From Bradyrhizobium sp. CCBAU 53421 (GTDB taxonomy: Bacteria > Pseudomonadota > Alphaproteobacteria > Rhizobiales > Xanthobacteraceae), in NCBI RefSeq assembly GCF_015291625.1, contig NZ_CP030047.1, positions 3,658,001-3,722,000 on the forward strand: a DNA stretch of 64,000 nucleotides, in the 5' to 3' direction. Both the position numbers and the translations under genes were made by a program. The number at the start of each line of letters is the position of its first letter. Position 1 is the stretch's first letter. The notes below the pieces were generated by a model. It ran no database searches, was not told the origin of the DNA, and saw nothing but the letters and a program-made list of their open reading frames with translations. Positions 44,904 through 54,226 of the stretch are shown here, piece by piece.

Positions 44904-45991
44904 AATGCTCTTTCATACTGACCAGAATACACGGCATCGATTTCGTTGATTAATGACGCTCTTATTAGGAGCAGCAGCAATTCCGGGTATGAAAAGCCTA
45001 ACGTCAATCCTCCCTTCGCAAAGGTCGCCGCCGAACTTAGACTTGGTAGAGTATTGACTTCCAAGAAGTGAGCGGATTCATCATCCGATACTATAAAGTC
45101 GACCCGGCCGTGGACAGTGAGCTGGAGTTGCTCCGCGATCGAGCGTGCATCCTTCATACATTTCTCAGCCGCCAATTTTGAAAGGCGAGCAGGACAATGA
45201 AAACGAACAGCAGCGCCCGAGCTTCCACCCTCCAATTTGCTGATCTCGTCATAAAACGCGCGCTCTGTCTCGACTTCGATTGGCTCCGTGCAGAACATCT
45301 CTGTGCCGAGCTGTATCAGTGAGACAGTGCAGACGCGCCCTTTCACAAACGATTCGCAGAAATAGGGCGTCTTCGGATCGACAGTTGAAATCCGAGACAC
45401 GACTTCGTCCACGTTGTTGCACTGTGCCATTCCCACGCTACTGCCGCCAGTGTCACCCTTGAGCATGACGGGGAAAGTCAGGCCGCTGCTTGAGATGAGG
45501 TCACCAATAGCTTTTGCCGAACGAGGTAGTAGCGTTGTCGAACTGGGAGTTGAAATACCCAAGGACCGTACCATTGTTTTGCAAGTCGTCTTCGAATTGC
45601 AGATGGCACTCGGCAATACAGATGGTCCTAGATAGGGGATACGTAGATAGTCGAGAAGACCTTGCATCTTTCCGTCCTCCCCGTGAGGGCCGTGGATCAT
45701 GATCAGGGCAAAGTCAATATTCTTGAGCCGATCAATGAAGCCAAACAGATCAGGATTGATGATCTCAATACTGAACCCCTCTTCGGCGAGGGTCGAAGCT
45801 ACACTTGTGACAGACATTCCTTTCGCTGGGCCAGATAGCAGAGCGCGGCGGTAATATGGATGATCTTCTGGAGATATCGGGCCGTATATAAGACCAATCT
45901 TTAGTTGTCTTACGAATTCAAGCACTTTTGGTACGATGGCCTTCTCATTCTCTACACGCTTGTTGTCTGGAAGCATCTGATAACTGAGCAT
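44900..45991 (-). CDS. ATP-grasp ligase, D-Ala-D-Ala ligase-like
   Basis: A 363-residue ATP-grasp enzyme. The Ddl signature is clear: IHGPHGEDGKMQGLLDYL, then PYLGPSVLPSAICNSKTTCK; ATP-binding VMLKGDTGGSSVGM; and the magnesium end DFIVSDDESAHFLEVNTLPS, keeping Asp, Glu and Asn. The usual NTxPG is changed to NTLPS. The first 35 residues are extra compared with housekeeping Ddl. It should join two amino-acid-like substrates using ATP. GAGTGAAACA precedes ATG 45991. Being outside the cell-wall cluster and next to a small ORF and a methyltransferase, it is more likely a specialised-metabolism enzyme or a resistance-type ligase than a cell-wall one. Confidence 0.85.
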   Translation of the reverse strand: MLSYQMLPDNKRVENEKAIVPKVLEFVRQLKIGLIYGPISPEDHPYYRRALLSGPAKGMSVTSVASTLAEEGFSIEIINPDLFGFIDRLKNIDFALIMIHGPHGEDGKMQGLLDYLRIPYLGPSVLPSAICNSKTTCKTMVRSLGISTPSSTTLLPRSAKAIGDLISSSGLTFPVMLKGDTGGSSVGMAQCNNVDEVVSRISTVDPKTPYFCESFVKGRVCTVSLIQLGTEMFCTEPIEVETERAFYDEISKLEGGSSGAAVRFHCPARLSKLAAEKCMKDARSIAEQLQLTVHGRVDFIVSDDESAHFLEVNTLPSLSSAATFAKGGLTLGFSYPELLLLLIRASLINEIDAVYSGQYERAL

Positions 45992-46559
45992 TGTTTCACT
46001 CCTCGGAAGTCCTGTTTGGCGAGGTTCATCACCGTGTCGTCAGCGATCGGCATGCCGCCAAAGACGCTGTGCTCATCTTTCTAAAGGATACAGCGCTCTG
46101 CTTCTTTCGGAGCCAGCGGATTGTGTCTCCGCTTACCTTGTTCGGACCTAGACGTGTTCAACCGGAGACGTCTGAAAAGCAGAACAAGACGCGATCGAGT
46201 GCGGCGCGGCGACGGGAGCGTGCTCGTTGTTGCAGCGGAGTGCCGTAACGATGCGAGGCCGGCGTCCAGTGTCGAGCGACCAGTTCTCCGCACCCATCGG
46301 CAATTTTTGGGTTCACCGCTTGCCGCCCACGCGATTCCATTGGCAGTTCGACCAACAATGCACCAGCAAATCAGCGACCGCCTGGAAGTGCCCGGAGGCT
46401 TACGTAGCACTTGTAATGGTATCATTACATGAGCACGTCCACTTGCCAAAAGCCTATTGCAAGCAAACTGCAAAGCTATGGTCTGTGGTGACCGCAGCCG
46501 TTGCATAACGGCCCCTCACTTTCGTCATCGCGGCGATTGTGGGCCGCGCGGCTTTGGTC
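45992..46559. other. Intergenic within the ATP-grasp cluster
   Basis: No convincing ORF. Minus-strand frames (for example 46158-46358) lack coding character. The left part should carry the promoter of the Ddl-like operon, a possible target of the regulator gene that ends at 46560. Confidence 0.4.
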
Positions 46560-47252
46560 TCAGGTCAGCGCGTAACCGACGCCGCGGACAGTCCGGATCA
46601 GCTTGCGCCGGGGCATCCCGTTGAGCGCTCGGCGTAGACGCGCTACATGGACATCGACAGTCCGCGAGCCTACGAAAACATTCTTCAGCCACGTGGCGCG
46701 AACGAGTTGGTCGCGGGTGAAGACGCGGCTTGGTTCGCTCATTAGATAGCGCAGCAAGCGGAATTCGGTTGGCGCAAGCCGGAGCTCTTGCTTGGCGCGA
46801 CAGACGCGAAAGCCGATGGGATCGAGCTCGATATCCTCGAAGATCAGAAGCTTTCTGGCGGACGGCCGCGCCAATATCGAGTGCAATATGCCGATGAGGC
46901 GTTCCGGCGGCGTGGCCCGCGGCAAGACTTCGAAGCCTTCTTGCTGCAAAGTGAGATTGCCGTGATCTTGCTGGATTGCATCACTTATCAAAATTACGAT
47001 CGGCCTTTCGAAACTACAAAGCAGATTAAATTCGCGGAGTGTGCCCTGTGTGAAGTCGACTTGGCTGCAGTCGATCAGAATGATATCGGGCAGAGCCTCT
47101 TCTAATGCTCGTTTACACTCTTCATCGAAGATGACGACACGAAGCCCGAAGCCGGCTGTCTCGAGAATATATCGCAGCAGGCATACATAATCCCTGTCGG
47201 TCCCGTAATATAGGATTATTGGTCGCAACCGACCGGACAGCTCGTCTTGCAT
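46560..47252 (-). CDS. OmpR/PhoB-type response regulator, atypical receiver
   Basis: From ATG 47252 the protein is 230 residues, the standard length of the family; the frame runs further to a GTG at 47417. The N-terminus is receiver-like (IILYYGTDRDYVCLLRYILETAGF, then PDIILIDCSQ), keeping the phospho-acceptor-like Asp but lacking the usual acidic pair at the start, and the rest is diverged. The C-terminus is a full winged helix: ELRLAPTEFRLLRYLM, FTRDQLVRATWLK, RTVDVHVARLRRAL and RTVRGVGYAL. No histidine kinase is adjacent. It is the likely regulator of the ATP-grasp cluster, possibly phosphorylation-independent. Confidence 0.85.
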   Translation of the reverse strand: MQDELSGRLRPIILYYGTDRDYVCLLRYILETAGFGLRVVIFDEECKRALEEALPDIILIDCSQVDFTQGTLREFNLLCSFERPIVILISDAIQQDHGNLTLQQEGFEVLPRATPPERLIGILHSILARPSARKLLIFEDIELDPIGFRVCRAKQELRLAPTEFRLLRYLMSEPSRVFTRDQLVRATWLKNVFVGSRTVDVHVARLRRALNGMPRRKLIRTVRGVGYALT

Positions 47253-47660
47253 ACCCGCTAAACTATTAAGCGTGACAGACAACACGGCTTCCTCTTCATC
47301 GGCATATCGGTACTCGCGAAGCGCGCTCTTCGCCAGGCGAGCTCTCCCCGTCCGGTCGACCAGTATAGAGAGCGTTTTTACTGAGTAAGCCCTACCCAAT
47401 GTGATAGGGGGATGCACAGGATGGCCGTAAAGTCGGTGCGGCCATTGAGCTTGGTTCGTGCCGCAAGGGAACGAGTCAAGATAATGACGTCACGAACAAA
47501 AGCGACGGCAACGCTGCTGGTTGGCCGGGTGTGAAGATCGTGCGGACCGGGCCTCTGGTCGATGCGGGCCTCGCGGATGGCGAGGTCGCCCGCGCCCTCA
47601 TTACTTTGACGTTGCTAGTCCTCCAACCGAGGGCTTTGGCGAAACAAGCAAAGCTGCCGC
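47253..47660. other. Intergenic within the ATP-grasp cluster
   Basis: Upstream region of the response regulator. Short frames on both strands are unconvincing. The 165 bases upstream of 47252 could still be coding if the GTG start at 47417 is used. Confidence 0.4.
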
Positions 47661-48929
47661 TCAATGAAGCAACGGAACGCCTATGGATGCCTCGAAGCGG
47701 CGGAGGACGGTATTGGCTACCATATTCGCCTCCGTAAAGGAGTCCGCTCGCAAATGGTACCAGCCGAGAATCTCTTTCCGTCGGACTTCGATGCTCGGTT
47801 CGAGGCGATGTGGATCGAACTCGATCAAATTTTCGCTATATTCCGTCAACCACGACAGATCAATCCGGTCAGCGAGCGCCGCGTCGCGGCCCGGCATGAT
47901 GTTGCGGGCAGAGACGTAGCCGGAATACTGCGGTGGGACGTCGCGGATTGGAAAGCCAAGATGAATATCCAGCAACCGCTCCTGAATCCATTCACCCGTC
48001 AGGTGGTGATATACTGACGGCATAACGCCACCCATAACGCGGGAATTCATCTCAACCAGGACGGGGCCTTGTTCCGTTGCAATCATCTCAACGTGAAAGA
48101 TCCCCATGTCGAAACCCAGCTCCCGGGCCACTGCTTCCGCATACTGGAAGCAAGACTTGATCTGATCCTGTGTGAGATCGGCGGGCATCGACGCTCCCAT
48201 CTCGATACATTCGTCTTCGCGTGCGCGTGGGTGATCGGACACCATAAAATGATAGAATTTTTCGTCCCGCACACCAATCTCCGCAGATACCAATGGGCCG
48301 ATAAGATGCTCCTCGACGAGGATTCCTTTGCGAAATTGGGCTTGCAGGTGTACAGGCAAGGCATCAATGCCGGATAGGAGGTTCTGAGCCGCACGTTCGG
48401 CATCGGTTGACGTTGGTGCGACCGCGGCGAGCAGACTATAATAGCCAGTCCGCGGCTTGACCACGACTGGGACACCGATGGCTTCCGCCGCTGCGCGAGC
48501 CTGTCGCGGCGTCACCACCTGACGGAATCTGGGGCAGCGCAGGCCAGCGGATTGGATGATTTCGCGCGCGCGAGCCTTGTCGCGTGCCGCCGCTACCGCA
48601 GACGCGCTTGTAAACGGAATACTTAGCCGGGCACAGACACGGGCTGCGACGTCAACGCACGCCTCGAATTCGGAGATGACGGCGTCGATCGGTGCGATTG
48701 CGGCGATCTGCTGCAAGCTGCGTAACACTGCCGTCTCTACGGTGGTGGCCGAGATCGTGATGACTGTGTCTAGTGTCGAAACTATTCGCTGGACGCGCTC
48801 CGTCCGGAAACGATCGTCGCGATAGCCAGACCTGATCAAGGAGACGCGCAATCCCCGTTGCTTGGCGAGGCGCATGGTCTCAACGCCGCCCCAAGTGGTG
48901 TCGATGAAGACGATATGCATCTCCTTCAT
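47661..48929 (-). CDS. ATP-grasp ligase, L-amino-acid-ligase/carboxylate-amine ligase-like
   Basis: A 422-residue ATP-grasp enzyme. It begins MHIVFIDTTWGGVETMRLAK (Rossmann-like preATP domain), then ISEFEACVDVAARV and AARDKARAREIIQSAGL. ATP-binding segments are PVVVKPRTGYYSLL and LVEEHLIGPLVSAEI, with the metal site GIFHVEMIATEQGPVLVEMNSRVMGG. The layout fits BacD/YwfE-type dipeptide ligases and related enzymes that join a carboxylate to an amine through an acyl phosphate. The start overlaps the upstream gene by 4 bp (ATGA). Substrates are unknown; a second ligase in the same region suggests a short peptide or amino-acid conjugate. Confidence 0.85.
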   Translation of the reverse strand: MKEMHIVFIDTTWGGVETMRLAKQRGLRVSLIRSGYRDDRFRTERVQRIVSTLDTVITISATTVETAVLRSLQQIAAIAPIDAVISEFEACVDVAARVCARLSIPFTSASAVAAARDKARAREIIQSAGLRCPRFRQVVTPRQARAAAEAIGVPVVVKPRTGYYSLLAAVAPTSTDAERAAQNLLSGIDALPVHLQAQFRKGILVEEHLIGPLVSAEIGVRDEKFYHFMVSDHPRAREDECIEMGASMPADLTQDQIKSCFQYAEAVARELGFDMGIFHVEMIATEQGPVLVEMNSRVMGGVMPSVYHHLTGEWIQERLLDIHLGFPIRDVPPQYSGYVSARNIMPGRDAALADRIDLSWLTEYSENLIEFDPHRLEPSIEVRRKEILGWYHLRADSFTEANMVANTVLRRFEASIGVPLLH

Positions 48930-49432
48930 TCCGCACGCATAGCGAGTTCTGGCTGGACGACATTCAGACGGATGACGGCGCCGGCCTGCCGGCTAAGTGC
49001 GAGTACGCTTTTCTCGATGACGGCGACGAGGCTCTCGAGAACAGCACATGGCTTTCGTGTCTCCTGGCCGCGTTCAAACTTTCCCAACAGAAGCAACGCA
49101 CAACTCTTGTCTGGTCGGGCACAGAAGACTAAGGCGCCGCCGCCCTCCAATTCACGAACCAGAAAGGCGTCGTCAGAGGCGATGCCTGAGACTCGCTGAT
49201 GGGCCCGGCTCAGCCTCGACCGGATCGCGGCGTAGTCCTCCCGAGATTCGACAACGCCGGCTAGGCACAGATACGGCAACTTTGCCGTAGTCCTCAGCCA
49301 GACGTCGGTTCCGTCTGCCTTATGAAACACCTCGACCTCCATTCCAATTCTAACAGCCGTGAGGCTTTTGAGCGGCACACCTCCTCCGTTGCCTGAATTG
49401 ATCTCCAATCCGAACCCTGCAGTTCCCCGCAC
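48926..49432 (-). CDS. Unknown protein (up to 168 aa) coupled to ATP-grasp gene
   Basis: A beta-rich protein with VRIGMEVEVFHKADGTDVWL, then LEGGGALVFCARPDKSC and SRQAGAVIRLNVVQPEL. I recognise no family. The GTG at 49432 has no good ribosome site; a GTG at 49378 lies just after GGAGGAGG and may be the true start. The stop overlaps the ATP-grasp start, so the two are made together and probably work together, for example as a substrate-binding or second catalytic subunit. Confidence 0.6.
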   Translation of the reverse strand: MRGTAGFGLEINSGNGGGVPLKSLTAVRIGMEVEVFHKADGTDVWLRTTAKLPYLCLAGVVESREDYAAIRSRLSRAHQRVSGIASDDAFLVRELEGGGALVFCARPDKSCALLLLGKFERGQETRKPCAVLESLVAVIEKSVLALSRQAGAVIRLNVVQPELAMRAE

Positions 49433-50060
49433 ATAATCTACAGATAGATCCCGCGCGGATTATTCGCGTTGTGCGCAGCCGTGCAGCCGCAAGTGATGCC
49501 TACGTTCAAGCATCTTGTTCATAGAGTCGGACGATATTTTTCGTACGCCCATGCGTCAAGAAGAGCACCAGCCATTTACGATAACTTATCCTAGTCTTTA
49601 CAATCCCGACCGCCGTCTTCGGAAGTGTCCTCGGTGTCGATGGTCGCACACGACAACGCTGGCATCGCAGAGTTGGCGCGGATCAGACTGGTTGTGGCTT
49701 TGCGCTCGAATTTATCGGTAGCGGAGTGTCGGCGTTCTTGTACGCTAAATGGCGGGTTTGGCGCGAGGAACGATCGGCGGATCTGCTCGTGTCGCGTAGC
49801 TGTCCGCTCGTTGCAGAGGGGGCGGCATAGGTCGTGTGGGATATCTCAGCGACGAGTGAGATCGGCAGATATTGTATTCGACACGGCGGATCGGCGATCT
49901 TGGCACGGGCGTCTTCCAGATCGATGAACAGGTCCCTTTGAGCAGTTCATCGCGCGTCCATCATTGACTGGGAAGTAATGCCAATTGGGCGGGGGAGGGG
50001 CGCGCACGCCTGGACCAGGCAGGGTGGAAGTGAGGAGAAGAACGAAATGATCGCATCCGT
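49433..50060. other. Intergenic, no gene recognised
   Basis: Contains the upstream region of the ATP-grasp operon and decayed sequence next to an IS66 fragment. ORFs here are short and without ribosome sites. Confidence 0.4.
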
Positions 50061-50216
50061 CTAAGCCAAGCTGCAGGCACGTTCTACGTGCTGCCAAGCC
50101 TTGCGATCGCTTAGCAGTGGCACACCTCTTTCGTGGCGGACCCACAGTCGCTCCTCAGCACTCAACCCATGGATATCTCGCTCAATTTCGAACAGCAGAT
50201 CGATCCGACAGGCCGC
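50061..50216 (-). pseudogene. IS66 transposase fragment
   Basis: The minus-strand frame reads LLFEIERDIHGLSAEERLWVR, then HERGVPLLSDRKAWQHVE, matching the region after the second catalytic Asp of IS66 TnpC (compare AIEERIRGLDAGERRATRQ in the intact copy at 27690). Both ends are missing. It is the relic of an element unrelated to the intact one in detail. Confidence 0.7.
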
Positions 50217-50675
50217 TTTGGGCTTTGGCGATTGGCAAAATTGCACGTGGGTTGAGTGTCCGCGCCGCGTCGAGCGCTGCCCACCACTTCGAAGTATGCC
50301 CTGCGGCAATGCGACCAGCTTGCGTCAGGGCAAGTCCCCTGGATGGAGGGAAGAATGGAATCTGACATCACTCACAGTAACCCAGAGGGTTGGACGTCTA
50401 GCCGGCAAAGGCAGAGCCGGCCAGTCGAAGGCGCGTCCTGCATGGGCGAAGGTAACGGTAACGTCACTCGTGAAGCGCCGACCGCGGGTAGGGCGACCCA
50501 GTGGCTAACCTCCAAATCATGGCTTCGCATTGTCAGATCCAGAGGCACCGTCGGAATGAATCAGCGGCACCGAGGTGATGCCGCTGATGTCGTCCTCCTC
50601 GTTGATCACGACCTACGCTCGAGCACTCGGTGCCGCCCTTTAGTCCAGCCCTTGATTGATTCAGCCCCTGAGAAC
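50217..50675. other. Region without a supported gene
   Basis: A plus-strand frame (50256-50798) is open for 180 codons but overlaps the porin end and has irregular composition. I see no domain and treat it as chance. Confidence 0.35.
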
Positions 50676-52232
50676 CTAGAAGAATATGGATGTGGTCACG
50701 GAGAAGTTCAGGGCGTGCCCTATTGGTGGAGTGTACGTGATGGCGGTCGGGTTATTGATGTACGAGAGGCCTACGCTCGTATATATTCCAGGCGCTAAGT
50801 GCGCGCTATATGTTGCAGAGATCCCTTTACTGTCGCTGTGAACAAGCTTCCCCTGAGCCGCGGCGGCGGCCACCGCAAAGTTGCTCCACACGGTGTCGGT
50901 GACGACAAGAGAGATTTGATCATCAGGACGACTTTCAAAAAGTCCTTTTGAATAGAGACGAACTTCATAATACTGACTGACCGTGTTTAGATCGGGCGGA
51001 GCGTACATCACGGAGAAACCACCGTAGATGCCGTGAGACGCCGAGCTCCGCACGTTACTCTGCCAGAGCTGCTGATCGAAAGTCAGGTAATAGAATCCGT
51101 TCTCATCAGCCCTTGGCTGCTTTGGATATTCTAGGTTCGTGTAGCTGCTGTTGTTAAATCCGGCCCCCGCGCGGAACACCGTCTGGGGGGACCCGGGCGC
51201 AGCTTTGCCCTGATAGCCAAACTCATTAAGCACCAGAAGGCCCGCGTTAGGCGTGCGCCAATCCAAGCCCGTCGGATTTTGATTTATGTATGTGGCTACT
51301 CCGTCGGGACTGATGGCCCGTTGAAACGAAATCTTATCGTACCAGTTGCCATCAACGTTCAGCTTCAGGTTGATAGCTGGTGTTGGCGCCTGGTTGCTGC
51401 TCATGCCTCCTTGATAGAGGATGCTTCCCGAAGGCCCGAAAACGTTTGCCCCCGCATTTGCTGAAGCCAACGAGACTCCGAACTCATTTGAGTTTCTGAG
51501 GTAGCCCACCTTGAGTTCAAGTTTCCTATCGAAAAAGGTTTGATAGTAGGCAATCTCATTGATTCCCCATCTATCAGGCAGCACAGGGTTCCATGTCGCC
51601 CATTGTCGCTCTGTCCCCACGATAACTTGACCATCGGGAATCCCATATCGGCTGAGATCGTAAGTCACCATCATGTAGTTGGAGGTGTAGAACGTCGGAT
51701 TTTGTCCGCTGTATAGTTGATTGGCGATCGTGCTTTTGGCGGCATTGGGCAGAACATTGTCCACAAAAGTGTTTTGTGTCCAGGCGACATAGCCGACCCC
51801 GACGCTAGCCAACGCGGACCTTACACCGCCTATATCCTGAGTGACGGTATCGGCGGGACCTGGGATGCCGACTTCCATTCCCTTTTCAGTGAGGTTATTG
51901 AATTTTGCGAAAGGATCGTCCGCCTTCTGATTTGCTACGACAGTCTTCTGATACTGATTGTCCTTCTTTTTAGCCTTGTCGGCCTTTTGTTGAGTTCTTG
52001 TTTTCGCGATCTTATCCGAACTATCACTCTGCGAGTTTGACGCCGCTACAGTCTGCGCTTGGGCTGAAGTGCCGATCAGGCAGGCTGCCAAAGACAGCGT
52101 GATAACAGTCCCTCTCTGTCTAGTTCGTCGAACGTTGAGAGCAGGTTGTGCGCAGAAGCATTGTCCCTCTGTCTGATTGCAGTGTGGAACAGGTGCGCTG
52201 ACTGTCTCGGCGCTCTTTATTTCAGCTCGCAT
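50676..52232 (-). CDS. Carbohydrate-selective porin, OprB family
   Basis: A 518-residue outer-membrane protein. The N-terminus carries a long signal sequence (GTVITLSLAACLIGTSAQA, cleavage near residue 60), a charged Lys-rich coiled-coil stretch (KADKAKKKDNQYQK) and then the barrel. Barrel strands include NYMMVTYDLSRYGIP, QYYEVRLYSKGLFESRPDDQ and a terminal NFSVTTSIFF, ending in the aromatic residue needed for outer-membrane insertion. Motifs such as GPADTVTQDIGG and GLFESRPDDQISLVV fit OprB porins. It would pass sugars or other small solutes. The ATG at 52232 has a G-rich site upstream. No partner genes are adjacent. Confidence 0.85.
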   Translation of the reverse strand: MRAEIKSAETVSAPVPHCNQTEGQCFCAQPALNVRRTRQRGTVITLSLAACLIGTSAQAQTVAASNSQSDSSDKIAKTRTQQKADKAKKKDNQYQKTVVANQKADDPFAKFNNLTEKGMEVGIPGPADTVTQDIGGVRSALASVGVGYVAWTQNTFVDNVLPNAAKSTIANQLYSGQNPTFYTSNYMMVTYDLSRYGIPDGQVIVGTERQWATWNPVLPDRWGINEIAYYQTFFDRKLELKVGYLRNSNEFGVSLASANAGANVFGPSGSILYQGGMSSNQAPTPAINLKLNVDGNWYDKISFQRAISPDGVATYINQNPTGLDWRTPNAGLLVLNEFGYQGKAAPGSPQTVFRAGAGFNNSSYTNLEYPKQPRADENGFYYLTFDQQLWQSNVRSSASHGIYGGFSVMYAPPDLNTVSQYYEVRLYSKGLFESRPDDQISLVVTDTVWSNFAVAAAAAQGKLVHSDSKGISATYSAHLAPGIYTSVGLSYINNPTAITYTPPIGHALNFSVTTSIFF

Positions 52233-52714
52233 GGTAACCCCCGATTATTTGGACGGATATGATCCATCGCGCGCTATCACGCGACGTGGCCGGCGACGCA
52301 TTTCGCAGGGTTGTGCAAATGCACCGTGACAGAACAGCCGGGGCGTTTCGACAACGGGAAGACTTGTACAGGTCCTTGGTTGGACGTCGATTGCATGCGT
52401 AAAGCGTCCGAGAGACACTCCTATTCCTTGCCTTATCTGAAGGGAGGCCGTTGTACGTGTGGGCCCGGCACTGCACAGCCTTAGCAGCGTGCTCCTCTTC
52501 GGCGACCGACAGGCGGCTGGCCTTTGGCTGATCCAATGATCAAGCGGCTAAGCCGGTCGGGATGGTCTGACTGCGGCAGAGTAGCAGAGCAAGCAGGCAT
52601 TGTAGGTAATAACCACGAGAGATCGACTGACTTCACCGCAGGGACAATGAGTATGATTCATCGTTCATTGGCGGGACTGGTGGTGATGCGTGTGGGGCGA
52701 GCGCAAGCGAATCG
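52233..52714. other. Intergenic, no gene recognised
   Basis: Upstream region of the porin gene, then decayed sequence approaching an IS66 relic. Confidence 0.4.
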
Positions 52715-52798
52715 ATGCACTGTTCGATTGAGCGCGGCATCAACGGGCAAATCGCAGAAGAGCGGCTGCGGGAGCGTAGAGGACACAGCGCCCCATCT
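52715..52798 (+). pseudogene. IS66 transposase fragment
   Basis: The plus-strand frame reads MHCSIERGINGQIAEERL followed by RERRGHSAP, matching the same TnpC region as the fragment at 50061, in the opposite orientation. Only about 28 codons remain. Confidence 0.55.
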
Positions 52799-52894
52799 GA
52801 CAATCCACACGAAACTTCCGCGGTACATTGCGGACGAAAAGCGACTCCGACCGGCCCGGTCGGGGGCGTTCCGATTGAAGGTCGGGTCACCGGA

Positions 52895-53080
52895 ATGAAC
52901 AATGAACAGATCAGCGGCAAGAAGCAGCGCAGCGCCGGCAACCCCGACATTGAGTTGGGTACCGCTTTCGATGTGCCAGTGACCTTCTTCTATGACAGCG
53001 ACAATAAGGCCTCCCCGGCCTGTTTCCGCGATGTCGCTTTTCGGCTTCGCGACGTGGATGCCTACAAATGTTTCCTATAA
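52895..53080 (+). pseudogene. Possible XRE-type regulator fragment
   Basis: The frame from ATG 52895 contains ELGTAFDVPVTFFYDSD, like the end of rhizobial Cro/CI-type proteins (A-x-x-LDVPVSFFYD). The DNA-binding helices before it are absent. The remaining tail is not conserved. Probably a gene remnant. Confidence 0.35.
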
Positions 53081-53338
53081 TCTGCCACGGCTCGTGCTCC
53101 TGCGGTCAGGATCGGTTCGGTACGCCCGTGTAACCGTCGGACACGCAGTGTAGGGGAGAGCCACCGCACCGGAAGAGAGACGGACATGCGGCCGTACGTT
53201 CTAGTCTAGCCGCAATCTCCAGGGCATGAGCGCGACAGCTAAACCATCAAACCATTGGCTGGTCATGCTGCCAACGAAGCGCCGGTGCCGCAGTATTTGC
53301 CGCAAGCCTGTTTGGGCGGGCAGGTAAAGGGAAGCTGT

Positions 53339-54226
53339 CTACCTCTCACAAGGGAGCATCTTGCGAGTAGAGAACTCACTCTCAATTAGGAATACCGCGA
53401 CAACGCATACCAGAAGTCCTAGAGTTGCGCTGACCGTCGTCGGTTCGCCGAACATCAAGTACGCCCATACAGCGGTGACTGGCGGAGTAAGATAGGTCAG
53501 CCTTGCAACGTGACTGGCCGTGCTCTGACGCAGGCAGAGCCAGTAGAGACCATAACCTGCTCCGGTCGTGACGACGACAAACCAAAGCACGATAGTCGCA
53601 AATTCAGCTGTCAACTGCGGAGCGATCCCTCCGTTCACAATGGCAAGCGGAAGTATGCAAACTGCAGAGACGGCGCTTTGGATCGCCAAGGCTGAACAGA
53701 TGGGCATAGAGTCTGTGGTTAGCTTTGAAATAAGCGTCGCCAACACAAAACATATAGTGGCGACCAGCGCCAATCCGTAACCCCAAACCGGAGCATGACC
53801 GACCGCTCCTCCGGTGGCCAGTGCTATGCCTGCGAGAGCAATCATTAGCCCTAGCCACTGCCTGATAGAGACCTTCTCGCCCAATATAGGCCCCGCAAAG
53901 ATAGCCGTCGCCAATGGCTGCAACGCAGTGATCAACGCGGCCGTCGATGCGGGAACGCCTGTGGCGACGGCCTTTACTGCCAAGGTGATGAAGCAGAACA
54001 TCGCTAGGAAGCCAATGAAAGCTTGATTGGCAATCTCGCGGAGCGCTAGTCCTCGAAGTATTGCCACGGCTAGCCACGGGGACAACAACAGTGCGGCGAG
54101 AGCAAACCGCCAAAAGAGAATCAGATAAACGGACTCGTGGGCATCAATCATTCTGGCGCCGATGAAGCCTGAGCTGGATGCTAGGACCAAGCCAGCTTCT
54201 GCGAGAACTTTCTTGCCGCTTAGCAT
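53339..54226 (-). CDS. EamA/DMT family transporter
   Basis: A 295-residue inner-membrane protein with ten helices in two EamA repeats. Typical marks: LVLASSSGFIGARMIDAH at the N-terminus, STAALITALQPLATAIFAGPILGEKV in the first half and ASHVARLTYLTPPVTAVWAYLMFGEP in the second. DMT carriers export amino acids, metabolites or drugs. Start ATG 54226 is set by GAGGAG nine bases upstream; the frame runs 16 codons further. It sits about 4 kb upstream of the ATP-grasp cluster on the same strand, so an export role for that product is possible but unproven. Confidence 0.9.
   Translation of the reverse strand: MLSGKKVLAEAGLVLASSSGFIGARMIDAHESVYLILFWRFALAALLLSPWLAVAILRGLALREIANQAFIGFLAMFCFITLAVKAVATGVPASTAALITALQPLATAIFAGPILGEKVSIRQWLGLMIALAGIALATGGAVGHAPVWGYGLALVATICFVLATLISKLTTDSMPICSALAIQSAVSAVCILPLAIVNGGIAPQLTAEFATIVLWFVVVTTGAGYGLYWLCLRQSTASHVARLTYLTPPVTAVWAYLMFGEPTTVSATLGLLVCVVAVFLIESEFSTRKMLPCER

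Noticed and set aside
50256..50798. 180-codon plus-strand ORF
   Set aside because: Irregular composition, no ribosome site and overlap with the porin gene; no domain recognised.
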